Shown: positions 1-8,788 of the stretch, one piece after another
Numbering within the stretch: the first letter of the stretch is position 1
Layout of the letters: each line of letters opens with the position of its first letter
NCBI GenBank assembly: GCA_001969505.1
Contig: LSSK01001285.1
Coordinates: 1 to 10,303 of the forward strand
Length of the DNA stretch: 10,303 bases
Reading direction: 5' to 3'
Source: Zancudomyces culisetae
Taxonomy: Eukaryota; Kickxellomycota; Harpellomycetes; Harpellales; Legeriomycetaceae
Translations under genes and position numbers: made by a program
Notes under the pieces: model-generated
The model's input: only the letters and a program-made list of their open reading frames with translations
The model's database searches: none
What the model was told of the DNA's origin: nothing

Positions 1-755
1 CCACTATCTCGCAGATCCATTGCACTCATCATTACACTGTCCATAAACACCGCTTCTTCGGCTGCCGCTGCTGCTTCCGCCGCAAGTTTCGCCTCTTTCA
101 ATGTCCCGTTTCCGCTGCGAACCAGCTTCACATTGTCTGCTGGTGTTTCGTTTACATGCTGTGCCATTCCGCTGATAATTCCTACATCTCTGCTTTTTCC
201 TACAACATTATACATCCCCATATCTCCACTGCCATACCCTTCGCTCTCTACTCCGTGTGAAAATCCAACCCATCCTTCGCCTCTTCGTCCACTCTTCTCC
301 ATCATTCTGTTGCCTCCAACAACTACCATTCCTCCAACACCGAGTGCTCCTCCTCTTCCCGCAACAGTCTTCATTCCTGGAAATCCCTCTCCATCATTCA
401 AATTAAGCCTCTTCGCCTTTTCTGCAAGCTCCTCGACACCCCAAATCCCTGCTCCCTCGATCGAATCAACAAACCCATTTTCCATATTCATTTTTGCCGC
501 TTGGCTGCCTACTGCCTTCCAGCCGCTATTTCTCATCTCCAGATCTTTTGTAAGCCCGACTCCGTTCTCTCTAAACCCCATATCCACACCTATCGATCCT
601 AGCTCTCCAAGTTTTCGCATCTCCTTCTGTCCCATTATACTCTTTTCTTGTTCAAATCGAACGTTCCCATCATCCATTTTTATCTTTTCTCCACCATATC
701 TTTGTCCACCACCCTCCTCTTTATCTTCACAGTTCTGCACAAACGATAACATCAT
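1..755 (-). CDS. Partial Gly/Met-rich protein of unknown family (3' end outside window)
   Basis: The minus strand is open in one frame from a TAG at 776-774 to the left edge, about 251 codons from the ATG at 755-753. A second ATG follows directly. Codons have a strong G or A bias at first position (GGA, GAG, GAT, GTT and ATG dominate), as real coding sequence does, and GC content is clearly higher than in the flanking DNA. The product is roughly one sixth glycine and rich in Met and Glu, with almost no Pro or Cys. A Gly/Val patch (GVGGMVVVGG) lies near residue 140. An Ala/Glu helix-like stretch (LAAEAAAAAEEAVFMD) lies near residues 222-237. I see no signal peptide, membrane segment or known motif. 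The opposite strand is also open here, but it lacks an ATG for over 200 codons and is Pro/Ser-rich simply because the strand is pyrimidine-rich; I treat it as a shadow. An upstream exon to the right is possible. No function can be assigned. Confidence 0.55.
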   Translation of the reverse strand, partial: MMLSFVQNCEDKEEGGGQRYGGEKIKMDDGNVRFEQEKSIMGQKEMRKLGELGSIGVDMGFRENGVGLTKDLEMRNSGWKAVGSQAAKMNMENGFVDSIEGAGIWGVEELAEKAKRLNLNDGEGFPGMKTVAGRGGALGVGGMVVVGGNRMMEKSGRRGEGWVGFSHGVESEGYGSGDMGMYNVVGKSRDVGIISGMAQHVNETPADNVKLVRSGNGTLKEAKLAAEAAAAAEEAVFMDSVMMSAMDLRDS

Positions 756-3360
756 TTCTATGTTCTTTCCGATCTATTCTTGTTTTTTCGCTCTTTAGTT
801 CTATCTACTATTTCTACAGTTTTATTTGTATCTGATGCCTCTTCTATTATTGTCTATTTTTTGCTTTATTTCGCTTGTTTTTTCTTCGAGTTCCTAATTT
901 TCACTTTTCAAAGTTCATAAAGACTATCTCTATATCTCTTTTTTAGCGTTTGTCGATATTTTTTATACGATTCTCTATGCTTAAAGTTCTGAAGTCGCTT
1001 TTTTGCCTATTCTTTCTATTCGTTTTTGTTTACTATAACCGATCTATTGTTTCTGATCTCTGAATTATTTGTTGAATTACTCAATTTTGTCCTATATTAC
1101 TTTTTATCGTTTTTTCTCAGAATAGGTAAACGCTGTGTTCTTCGTTTATACAGTTATAGCCTCTATGTTAGGTTAAGCTTAGCTTTTCTAATCTACGTTG
1201 GTATGAATTATGTCTATTAATCTTGTGATATTGTATAAATCTCTATTCTATTGATTTTTATTCTAAAAAAAGACACCCACTAAATCAAATACTCTTTATT
1301 TCTACCCTTTTTTCTAAATATTTTTCCAATTTTTTTTTATTTTCCACTTTCTATTTTCTATTTTTTATTTTCTGTTTTTTTCCCTATCTTTTTTTTTTTG
1401 CTGTCAAATTCGATTTTTTTTAATAGCAATTTATATTTAGTCTCTTTTTACAACTAAAATATGCATGTCTTTTTTTCTTCTTAACTCAAACTCCTTCATT
1501 GGTTCGCTGCCCCTTTACTAACCTCACATTAGATTTATCAAACTGCAATTTCAATTATGTAATTATAGGGTATTTTTCATTTTGGAATGATTTTTTTAAT
1601 TACTAAATTTTCACCACCAGTTGCAGAAATTAATGTCCATTTGCCAAAAACATTCTGCAAAGCAAATTCAATTTTCTCGTTATTAAAAATTTACGGCATT
1701 ATGCAGATCATTGACCCTTCTTTTCAAAAGTAAAAACCGACTACATTACGCAAATATCACACTTAATCACTTACTCTTTATTTGTATCTCTTTTTAACTT
1801 GCAATCCCACAGCCAAAGTGATTTTTACAGTTTCAGTACCGCTCTATTCTCTTGCTTCATGTACAAGCCGTACTATCATGTACTGGTATTTTTCTAAAAT
1901 AATTTCAAATCGACAAACGTCTGCTGTTGTTTACGCAGATAGATTCTATGTTTATATTTAAACCAACTATGTTATAATTATGTTTTCTCTGAAAGTCTAT
2001 GTGCAAACAGCGGTTATGCTCAATATCTTCATTTCACACAACAATTACTCAACCCTTAAAACGTTCTTGAGTATTTTTATTGATAACTTTTTCAACGCCA
2101 CAAACACCCCTCTATATATGATGTTTATGTCATTGACCCTACTCCCAACTTTTATTCTTTAAAGTACATCTCTCTTCTAAAGCTTTTAACAACCATCATA
2201 TTAATATTCTTTTAATTTAATAATACACCCCTCCTCTTCATCCCCTCCTCTCATTTATTCCTTATTTTACCTTAGCATTAATATCTTTTTAATCTCTCTA
2301 ATAAATTTCAATATTAAATACAACCCCGCAATTTTCGATTTAATACTTTTGTAAAAAAATATATTGCCATATAAAATTGGCTCTACATTTTAAGACGTCG
2401 TCGTTAGCTTTAGAAAAAATGAGTGCACTATGCATCCGGCCTATTAGAGGATCGGTCGATGTTTCACAGCAACATATACCTCTTCGACATTATATTGAAA
2501 TGATATATTATGCAAACCCACCACTTATTTGCTCTTATTTACACCCCAAGACAATTTTTATACATACCAAGTATATTCTTTTCCTAGAAAATAGCAAATA
2601 TAACTGGTATATAGAATAGTATAGCGCTGTATGTATTACCTCTTATATATTTTATCGCTCTAGTTGTTTGGTTCTATTTTACGTGTACTTAAAGTATGTC
2701 CTTCTAAAGTTTCCTTTTTTCTTTATATTTTTTTTCTGCCGATGTTTTAGGGTTCACTTTTATTTCATCAAGCAATATCGTACACTATAGGTTTCACTCT
2801 TATCACCTTTAATGCAGAGCCGGTCCGTCTATTTAATGCGACTTTATGAAAATATAGGTGATATATCTATTTTTAAAGCCTTAGAATTTTTCGATTTAAA
2901 ATTAAAAGTTGTTTATTCGCCTTTTTAATTTTAATTCTCTTTTCAAGTGTTATTTAGTTTAAACAAAACCTGCTTGGTTATAGCGTTAGTGTTGCTGTTT
3001 AAAGATATTAGCCCTATTTTTAAAAAAAAAATTGTCTAATTTTCCAAAATTTTACAGTGGTTCCAAAGGTTTAGCAGATTTTTTTGATTATATTAAAAAA
3101 TATGTTAACAAAACCAGAAAAAAATAAACAGTTTGTTTACTAAATAAAATTAAACTAAACTTGAGAGCATGTATTTTCCATTATTATATATGATAAAATC
3201 AACTATTTTGGTTAATTGTTCAGAAATCATTTCATTCTCCAAGTTTATAACAATTATAAACTCTATTAGTTCTGCCATATGTTTACTAATCTCTAATTAG
3301 TATGCATTCGCTGCATATATTACAGTAAATATTACCTTTAGCATATTTTTCATCGCACAG
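756..3360. other. Long gene-poor AT-rich intergenic stretch, T-rich on plus strand
   Basis: I find no recognisable gene in these 2.6 kb. The plus strand is very T-rich, especially from about 800 to 1450 and 2700 to 3050. Open stretches of 60-80 codons occur on the plus strand (near 1026-1220, 1980-2162 and 2377-2619). They encode Phe/Leu/Ile-rich peptides that mirror base composition and match no family. The part next to 755 presumably contains the promoter and leader of the leftmost gene; a TATAAA-like element on the minus strand at 966-961 is the only hint. Confidence 0.6.
1303..1430. repeat. Poly(dA:dT)-rich low-complexity tract
   Basis: This is a succession of T runs of 6 to 10 bases, broken by short C/A interruptions, on the plus strand. 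The longest runs are near 1330-1337 and 1391-1400. Tracts like this disfavour nucleosomes and are common upstream of fungal genes. This one lies about 550-680 bases upstream of the ATG of the leftmost gene. It may also be plain compositional bias. Confidence 0.5.
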
Positions 3361-3392
3361 CCCTCTCCCCCTCTCCCCCTCTCCCCCTCTCT
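3361..3392. repeat. C-rich octamer microsatellite (CCCCCTCT), G4-capable on minus strand
   Basis: Three full copies of an 8-base unit CCCCCTCT follow a partial first copy. C runs fall at 3361-3363, 3367-3371, 3375-3379 and 3383-3387, each separated by TCT. Read on the minus strand this gives four G runs of 3-5 separated by AGA loops, which satisfies the usual G-quadruplex pattern. It stands out sharply in AT-rich surroundings. Confidence 0.85.
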
Positions 3393-3986
3393 TATTCTCC
3401 CTGTATATTTTGAGAAAAATTGTGTAATTGTGATGAGCATACTAGTATTAACCAGTATTTAACAGTCGTAGGAGTAATCAGTGCAAAAAGTGATGAGCTT
3501 CACAATGCCTCAAATGTAGCATTTCTCATCCTACCCCCAATGCGCTGATGATTACCCTATCCGCATATGAATGTACTTTCTAATTTTTTTTTCTCGTATT
3601 TTTATTGATACCTCGCCAATTGTGAGTAAAAAACAAGAGGAAAGAACTGATTTTGCCTTGTCACCTTACCTCGAATTACTATCCTGTCCTCCTTTTGGAA
3701 GAGAAAAAAAAATGATTTTCGCAATTTGCAGTGTTACTATGCGTTTTGAAAAATGATTTTCGCTAAATTTGTTAATGTATGCATATTAAGAAAAACAGAG
3801 TCCTCAAACAATTGGACTGATTTTTTGCTTTATTCATCTACTTTTCTAAACACAATTAAACAATCATTCTATTGTATAAACCCATACTTTTGCAAATAAA
3901 AGCCTACTTTTTCAAAACCTCCAAGTGAAAGAAAGCAACGAACGTGTTCCAAATGTCGATGTTCATTTTTTTTAGTTTTTTTAATT

Positions 3987-4016
3987 TTTTAATTTTAATT
4001 TTAATTTTAATTTTAA
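3987..4016. repeat. (TTTTAA)5 hexanucleotide microsatellite
   Basis: Five perfect tandem copies of TTTTAA occupy these 30 bases. They are flanked on both sides by further T-rich imperfect sequence from about 3966 to 4022. It is a simple repeat likely to vary in copy number between strains. Confidence 0.9.
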
Positions 4017-5238
4017 TTTTTTGCTTTATAACACTTTATTTAGTTGTATTAACTTTTGATTTTCGCATTTTTAATGGTATGTTAAAACAATATTTTGTAC
4101 CTATCATGGTTTTTTAGCACCAAAAATGAGTAAATGCTTTAGGAACATCTTTGAATAACTCAAATAAATCAGCTTCATTTTTTGCGTTTATATTGTTAAT
4201 ATCTGGCATAAAAAATACCCACATAACTCATACTAGTGCCAGTAAAGCTGTCACATACTCTCCAATAATTATTGATTGATCGACAAAGGTTTTCAAACTC
4301 GATTCCATACATGATAATAAAATCAATAGTCGATATCTATTTGATACGTGTAACCCCTACTGCCAAAGTGCGAATAGCCCTATTTATATTGGCATAAACA
4401 CGAGTTCGCATTGATATCCAATCCGGTTGTTGTACTTCCTGTTTTATTAAAGACAAACCTGATGTGCAAAAAAATACATCATCGTTCCATATAAGCATAT
4501 ACATCTACCCCCACCGTCTCCTCTTACTTTGCAGCTTCCATCTTCCCTCATCTAATCTCACTTCCCAAATTATCACTACATCCCCAAAGAACACAAACTT
4601 ATGGAGCGTAAATTTTTTTATTTGCAAATACGTTTGCTTTAAAAATATACATAGATAGTGATGCGCGTTTCATTCCATACTATAAAATATATTATTTTCA
4701 GTTACGCTGGTACCAACGCAAATCTGTATCATTTGCCTTGGTTGAATTTACGTTTATTGAATTGACAGGTATCCAAAAAAAAAAGAAAGAAAAAGGGAAA
4801 ACAAAGCTCAAATTATATAATTAACTACCCCTTTCCCAACCTCAATTCCTCTTATCTTTTGTAAACCTGTTTTATTTTTGTGCTATTCCGGCTCCCCAGC
4901 TTTAAACAGCGAAATAAAATGAAAAGGTAATAACTCTATCTGCGCTTTGATACATGTGGAATGCTACATTTATCACCTGCGAGTGTTCGTACTTGTAAAG
5001 TCCAAACCTCCAAGCAAAATTACACCGTGTAACTTTTTTTCATTTTCCTGAATAAAAAAACCGCGTAAAAGAGTGTCAGTAGCCTTCATAAATACTGAAT
5101 AGTGAAGTACACGGAGCTTGTTGGTCTATTTTTTCTGATCAATCGTCAGCTAGCTACCGTGTTATCCACATTTATGTTGTTATTTATAAAACCTGCAACG
5201 CTCATTTCCTCAGCACTATTGCTGCGTCTATAAATGAC

Positions 5239-5246
5239 TGACGTCA
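5239..5246. promoter_or_regulatory. CRE/ATF-type palindrome TGACGTCA
   Basis: This is a perfect 8-base palindrome matching the consensus site of CREB/ATF-type bZIP factors. It sits in a slightly larger inverted repeat (ATGAC/GTCAT) and a TATAAAT lies just upstream on the plus strand at 5229-5235. No convincing gene begins nearby, so its role is unknown and a chance match is possible. Confidence 0.25.
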
Positions 5247-6261
5247 TAAAGTTACCAAAGTAGCTATTTTTGATCTTGTATTTTGGTGCGGTTGGCTTTT
5301 ACTACACGTAAAAGGCTGTAGACAGATCATCATTTATGGAAGTAATTACCCAGCTAACGACTAATATAGGTGCAAATACCATAGGTTATTGACCTTTTCG
5401 TTTCTTTTGAATTGTATCAGCTAGTTTATTCTATGGTTTGGAAAGCAAAGTCGTCGAATAAAAAAGAAAATGATGGATTTATCTTTCACAACAGTAATAT
5501 TTGGGTTGAAAAATGAAACCAGGTGTTATAAACATTCTCATCTATTATAGAAACTTTCCCTGAGGGTTATTTTTGTAAAGCAATGTTGAGTTTATGGTGT
5601 ACATAAATAAGTGACAAGTACAACTTTGATCCAGTGCAACCGTTCTGAATAACCAAAATTTTACTGTACTTGGTCTAGTAATCAAAAGAAAAACGTTGAA
5701 AGGTGATGATGAGGGGGGGGAGTACACGGAACTATGTGCTGTACTAGTAAAATACACCCAGCAGCATACTAACACAAACCAACTTGCATAAATTAATCTC
5801 ATGTAACTGATTTGCACAAAAGGAAAAGTTTTCCAAGATCCATAAATGTGAGAGAATTGGTATCCTGCCATAGACTTCCTGTTTAACCATAGCTTACTTC
5901 CGAATCTTCTATTAAGCAAGAAGATAAAAGAAAATGTAAAGGCTCATTTAAATGTTATTGCGCCAAGTATTCACTGCCCCCCCCTTTTTTTCGTATTTAT
6001 AATCATAAAATGTATGTGTGAGTAAGTTCTAGAAATAAGATCCAAAGAGCCTATGTATTTGTACGAATTATTCTCTTCAAATGTCATAGCATAGTAAAGC
6101 GACAAGTAGATACAGTAGAACAGATGGTGTTTTTATTTCCGAGCTTTTAACCCAAAACAGAATCTATTATGCAATTATAAAAATAAATAATCCTAATAAA
6201 CTCAGTAGCGTGTATACATGGTATATAGGCACTCGGGTAGTAGTAAAAACCTTATACGGCC

Positions 6262-6267
6262 TTTATT
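6262..6267 (-). terminator. Candidate polyadenylation signal AATAAA of GCV1
   Basis: AATAAA is read on the minus strand about 53 nt after the GCV1 stop codon. Another AATAAA overlaps the stop itself, but it is too close to be the only signal. Context and spacing fit a short 3' UTR. Confidence 0.45.
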
Positions 6268-6319
6268 ATTTCTCATACTTTTATAGTGGGTATAAAGAAA
6301 ACCGAAACAACAGAGAGGT

Positions 6320-8015
6320 TTATTTGGAGTACTTGGCTGGCAAAAATGGCATTTTAACAATTTCAGCTGTTTGAATTCGTTTTCTTATCTGGACTTTTAC
6401 TTTAGATCCCACCTTATTCATTCCGTTTTTAACATACCCCATAGCTATCTTTTTACCCAAAGATGGCGAGGGAATGCCGCTAGTAACCATCCCGATTTGT
6501 GCATTTCCTTCACTATCCAAGATTGGTGCATGTTCTAAATTGTATTCATCCACCAAATGTTATATAGATATTTAAACTTCGAGATAAAATTAGTTGCGTT
6601 ATACTAAATATCGCTGAAAATAAAGTAAATACCTCTAGCTGGTGCTCCTTCTAATATAACCAGGCCAACACGACGTCTTTCCCCAGATTTGTTCTTTATT
6701 TGATCCATAACAACCTCGCTTCCGGCAAAGTTCTTTAAGTTTCTCCTTCTCTTTCCAATAGTCCAAACCAATCCTGCCTCAACAGGGGTGGTGGTCTCGT
6801 CTATATCATTGCCGTAAAGACACAGTCCTGCTTCAATTCGCAAACTGTCCCGAGCTGCGAGACCCGCAAGCCTCAAGTCGTTGTTTTCAAGTAATTGTTT
6901 TGTAAACGCGGTGACACTGTCCGCAGGTACTGATATCTATATAAATAAACGAAATAAGCAAAAAACATGATATACACAAGTTTAAAAAACCAAAAACCAA
7001 AAACCAAACGGTAAGGCTGAAACAATAATACATATTAAACGCATAGATTTCAAATTACCTCAAATCCATCCTCACCAGTGTATCCAGATCGTGCAAGATG
7101 TACAGAAACACCTGCTACATCCACTTGCTTTCCCGTCATAAATTTCATGTTGTCTAGTGGATAGCTCGTGAGGCTTTGGAGAATCTTGCTCGCCTTTGGA
7201 CCTGTATATTATTAGCAATCATAGGCAAATATAAGTAATTGATAATACTAGAAGTATTAAACGCTCACTCGGTTCTCCACAAGAAAAAGAGGTAGATACA
7301 AAAAAAAATATCCTCACCTTGTATGGCAACTAAACCATATTTGTCGCTGAGATTTTCAATAACGATTTCTCCCTTTCCTTGGCTTTCAAACTCCTTCTTC
7401 TTAGCTAGTATGTGTTTCAAATCCTTTTCTGCGTTTCCAGCGTTGCATACAACATATATATGATCTTCATGTTTCGTAACAATAAGATCGTCAATGATAC
7501 CACCCTTTCCATTTAGCATCAATGACAACGTACCGCTGCCAGTAGATAGTTCCTTAAAATCTGCAACTACTAGTTCTTCAATGAAATCTTCGCGTGTTGG
7601 GCCGCTTATCTTCAACTGCATCATATGTGATACGTCAAATAGCGAAGCGTTTTCACGGGTCCACAGGTGTGAATCTAATGCAGATAGATCAGAGTACTGT
7701 AAAGGCATACTCCAACCTCCGAAGGGAACCATTTTTCCACCCTTTGAGACATGTAGATCATATAGCGGTGTAGTTTTCGGTGCCTCTATTTATTTTAGGA
7801 ATTCTTTATTCACTTGGTTAATGTCCCTTTTTTCCAAATCGTAAATAGCGCATTTCTTTTTGTATAATTCGTCTAAAGTGCTCTACAACAATGGACCATA
7901 TCTTTATAACTTAACATGGGGATGACTTACGCGTTGTGTTGTATCTAAGCGCACGGACAAGATACTGGTTTATCACCGGCTTTATGTTGGCTGCTCTCAA
8001 GACTTTTAGGCTCAT
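6320..8015 (-). CDS. GCV1: Aminomethyltransferase, mitochondrial (glycine cleavage system T-protein), 5 exons
   Basis: T-protein takes the aminomethyl group on the lipoyl arm of H-protein and transfers its one-carbon unit to tetrahydrofolate, releasing ammonia and giving 5,10-methylene-THF, in the mitochondrial matrix. Exons on the minus strand are 8015-7931, 7785-7318, 7201-7059, 6936-6633 and 6534-6320. Together they give 404 residues, essentially the length of human AMT (403). Residues 1-29 ([10 protein letters not shown] start, Arg/Lys present, no acidic residues) look like a mitochondrial presequence. The folate-binding domain begins at [20 protein letters not shown] (34-53). It includes LFDVSHM (77-83) and GGIIDDLIV (123-131), whose Asp127/128 lie where the catalytic Asp of T-proteins is found. 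YTGEDGFE ends exon 3. [20 protein letters not shown] (259-278) and [19 protein letters not shown] in exon 5 are hallmark blocks. The gene looks intact. The start is the first ATG of the presequence, with A at -3. PEX4 lies upstream in the same orientation. Confidence 0.97.
6535..6632 (-). other. GCV1 intron 4 (98 nt, phase 1)
   Basis: Donor GTATTT follows GAPAR plus one base; acceptor ATTTAG precedes the exon encoding [11 protein letters not shown]. Splicing here restores the conserved T-protein order; reading through meets a TAG within 30 nt of the donor. Confidence 0.93.
6937..7058 (-). other. GCV1 intron 3 (122 nt, phase 0)
   Basis: Donor GTAATT follows YTGEDGFE; acceptor TATATAG precedes ISVPADSV, matching the conserved EDG(F/V)EISVP junction. 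A threefold CCAAAAA-like repeat lies inside the intron around 6983-7007. Confidence 0.95.
7202..7317 (-). other. GCV1 intron 2 (116 nt, phase 1)
   Basis: Donor GTGAGG follows GLVAIQ plus one base; acceptor ATATACAG precedes PKASKIL, giving the conserved ALQGP-like junction. CTAAT about 12-16 nt before the acceptor is a plausible branch site. Confidence 0.95.
7786..7930 (-). other. GCV1 intron 1 (145 nt, phase 1)
   Basis: Donor GTAAGT follows the presequence (LRYNTT plus one base). Acceptor AAATAG at 7791-7786 is the only nearby AG that keeps the frame into APKTTPLYD. It neatly separates the targeting peptide from the enzyme body. Confidence 0.85.
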
Positions 8016-8125
8016 TGTGTTTTGATTGAGGTTGATATTTTGGTGTTTGTCTTTTCGGTTTTGTAAAGCTGTTTGTAAAGTTTAGTGGTTATCTCGGTGA
8101 ATGCTTTTAGTGGGAGCAACTTGGG

Positions 8126-8131
8126 TTTATA
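8126..8131 (-). promoter_or_regulatory. TATA-like element upstream of GCV1
   Basis: TATAAA is read on the minus strand 111-116 nt upstream of the GCV1 ATG, followed by a leader poor in T just before the start. Position and sequence suit a TATA box, but no transcript start is known. Confidence 0.35.
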
Positions 8132-8627
8132 TTGAAAAGTAGGTGTTGCGTTGCTTCTCAACTAATCAACTAAACCATTTGAAAATGTTGAATAGTTCTC
8201 CACTTCCCCCATTTTTTTTCATTATTTTCATTTTTTTATCACAAATTCAGGTGGTGATAAAAAAGTGGCAAAGGCTATTTGCAAAACAGTCGGAGTATTT
8301 TGATTTATCCGCGAATTTCTGTGTAAATTTGCTTTTACATGTTCTTTTTTTTAATTAGGGGGTGCGGGGAATAAAGACCAAACGACCAGGTGGAAATTTC
8401 TAAATCAAGCAAATTGCAGCAATTTCCACCGAGTTTTTTTTTTTGATAGTATCCAAGATACATGGTGGAAAGAGCAAAAGATAAACTGTAACCAATATGT
8501 GTACGAGATAGGACTATACTTGTATGATATTCTCAATAGTATGCTAGCGAGGTGAAGGCAAAGGTAGCAGATTGAGATCATATGGTGTTTAGGTTTTTCT
8601 ATAAAATGTCGGATATTGATCTACATC

Positions 8628-8633
8628 TTTATT
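8628..8633 (-). terminator. Candidate polyadenylation signal AATAAA of PEX4
   Basis: The sequence TTCAATAAAG is read on the minus strand about 156 nt after the PEX4 stop codon. It is the canonical hexamer and would give a 3' UTR of roughly 170-190 nt ending well before the GCV1 promoter. Confidence 0.5.
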
Positions 8634-8788
8634 GAATCAACTCTTAATACAAGAAATACAGGAGTCAGCAGCACAAGTTGTGCATCCTGTGGTTAAATAA
8701 TTAAGATCAACGGATAAACAGTACTTGTCATCCAAAAATAGATAAATACAAAGTCATGGTAAACAGAGTGATGCCATTTAAATAATTC

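Larger units (their letters stand above)
3393..6261. other. Gene-poor intergenic stretch with weak splice-compatible frames
   Basis: No known gene is recognisable in these 2.9 kb. On the minus strand several 45-60 codon open stretches occur, and two pairs can be joined by GT-AG introns without loss of frame (4340-4669 and 4976-5298; see findings). A longer minus-strand frame without a family match lies at 5545-5871. Stretches of this length are expected by chance at this base composition, so none is called a gene. Simple repeats at 3987-4016 and G8/C8 runs at 5713-5720 and 5977-5984 are also present. The right end must contain the 3' UTR of GCV1. Confidence 0.55.
8016..8788. other. PEX4-GCV1 intergenic spacer
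   Basis: These 773 bases hold the GCV1 leader and promoter (left part) and the PEX4 3' UTR (right part, read on the minus strand). The minus-strand leader just before the GCV1 ATG is A/C-rich, as is common before fungal start codons. A plus-strand open stretch at 8143-8358 has no ATG start in context and no family match and is not called. Confidence 0.7.

Noticed and set aside
133-798. Plus-strand 221-codon Pro/Ser-rich open frame
   Set aside because: It starts at TTG with no ATG, has pyrimidines at first codon positions, and lies antisense to a frame with proper coding bias.
1026-1220. Small hydrophobic plus-strand ORF resembling a membrane peptide
   Set aside because: It begins at TTG in very T-rich DNA, where Phe/Leu-rich open frames arise from composition alone.
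4200-4340. Idea of a pseudogene continuing in the same minus frame past the TAG at 4339-4337 with a frameshift at a T6 run
   Set aside because: The pieces match no family I know, and open stretches of about 45 codons are expected at this base composition, so decay from a gene cannot be shown.
4921-5036. Alternative minus-strand frame of about 45 codons overlapping the 24-codon stretch
   Set aside because: It overlaps another equally plausible frame in the same bases, which shows how easily such peptides arise by chance here.
5713-5984. G8 and C8 runs as arms of an inverted repeat
   Set aside because: The flanking bases are not complementary, so these are just two homopolymers.
7494-7844. 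Plus-strand 116-codon open frame
   Set aside because: It is antisense to GCV1 exon 2 and intron 1, whose protein is unmistakable.
8143-8358. Plus-strand 71-codon ORF between PEX4 and GCV1
   Set aside because: It begins at a non-ATG codon, is Phe-rich from T runs, and overlaps the GCV1 promoter region.
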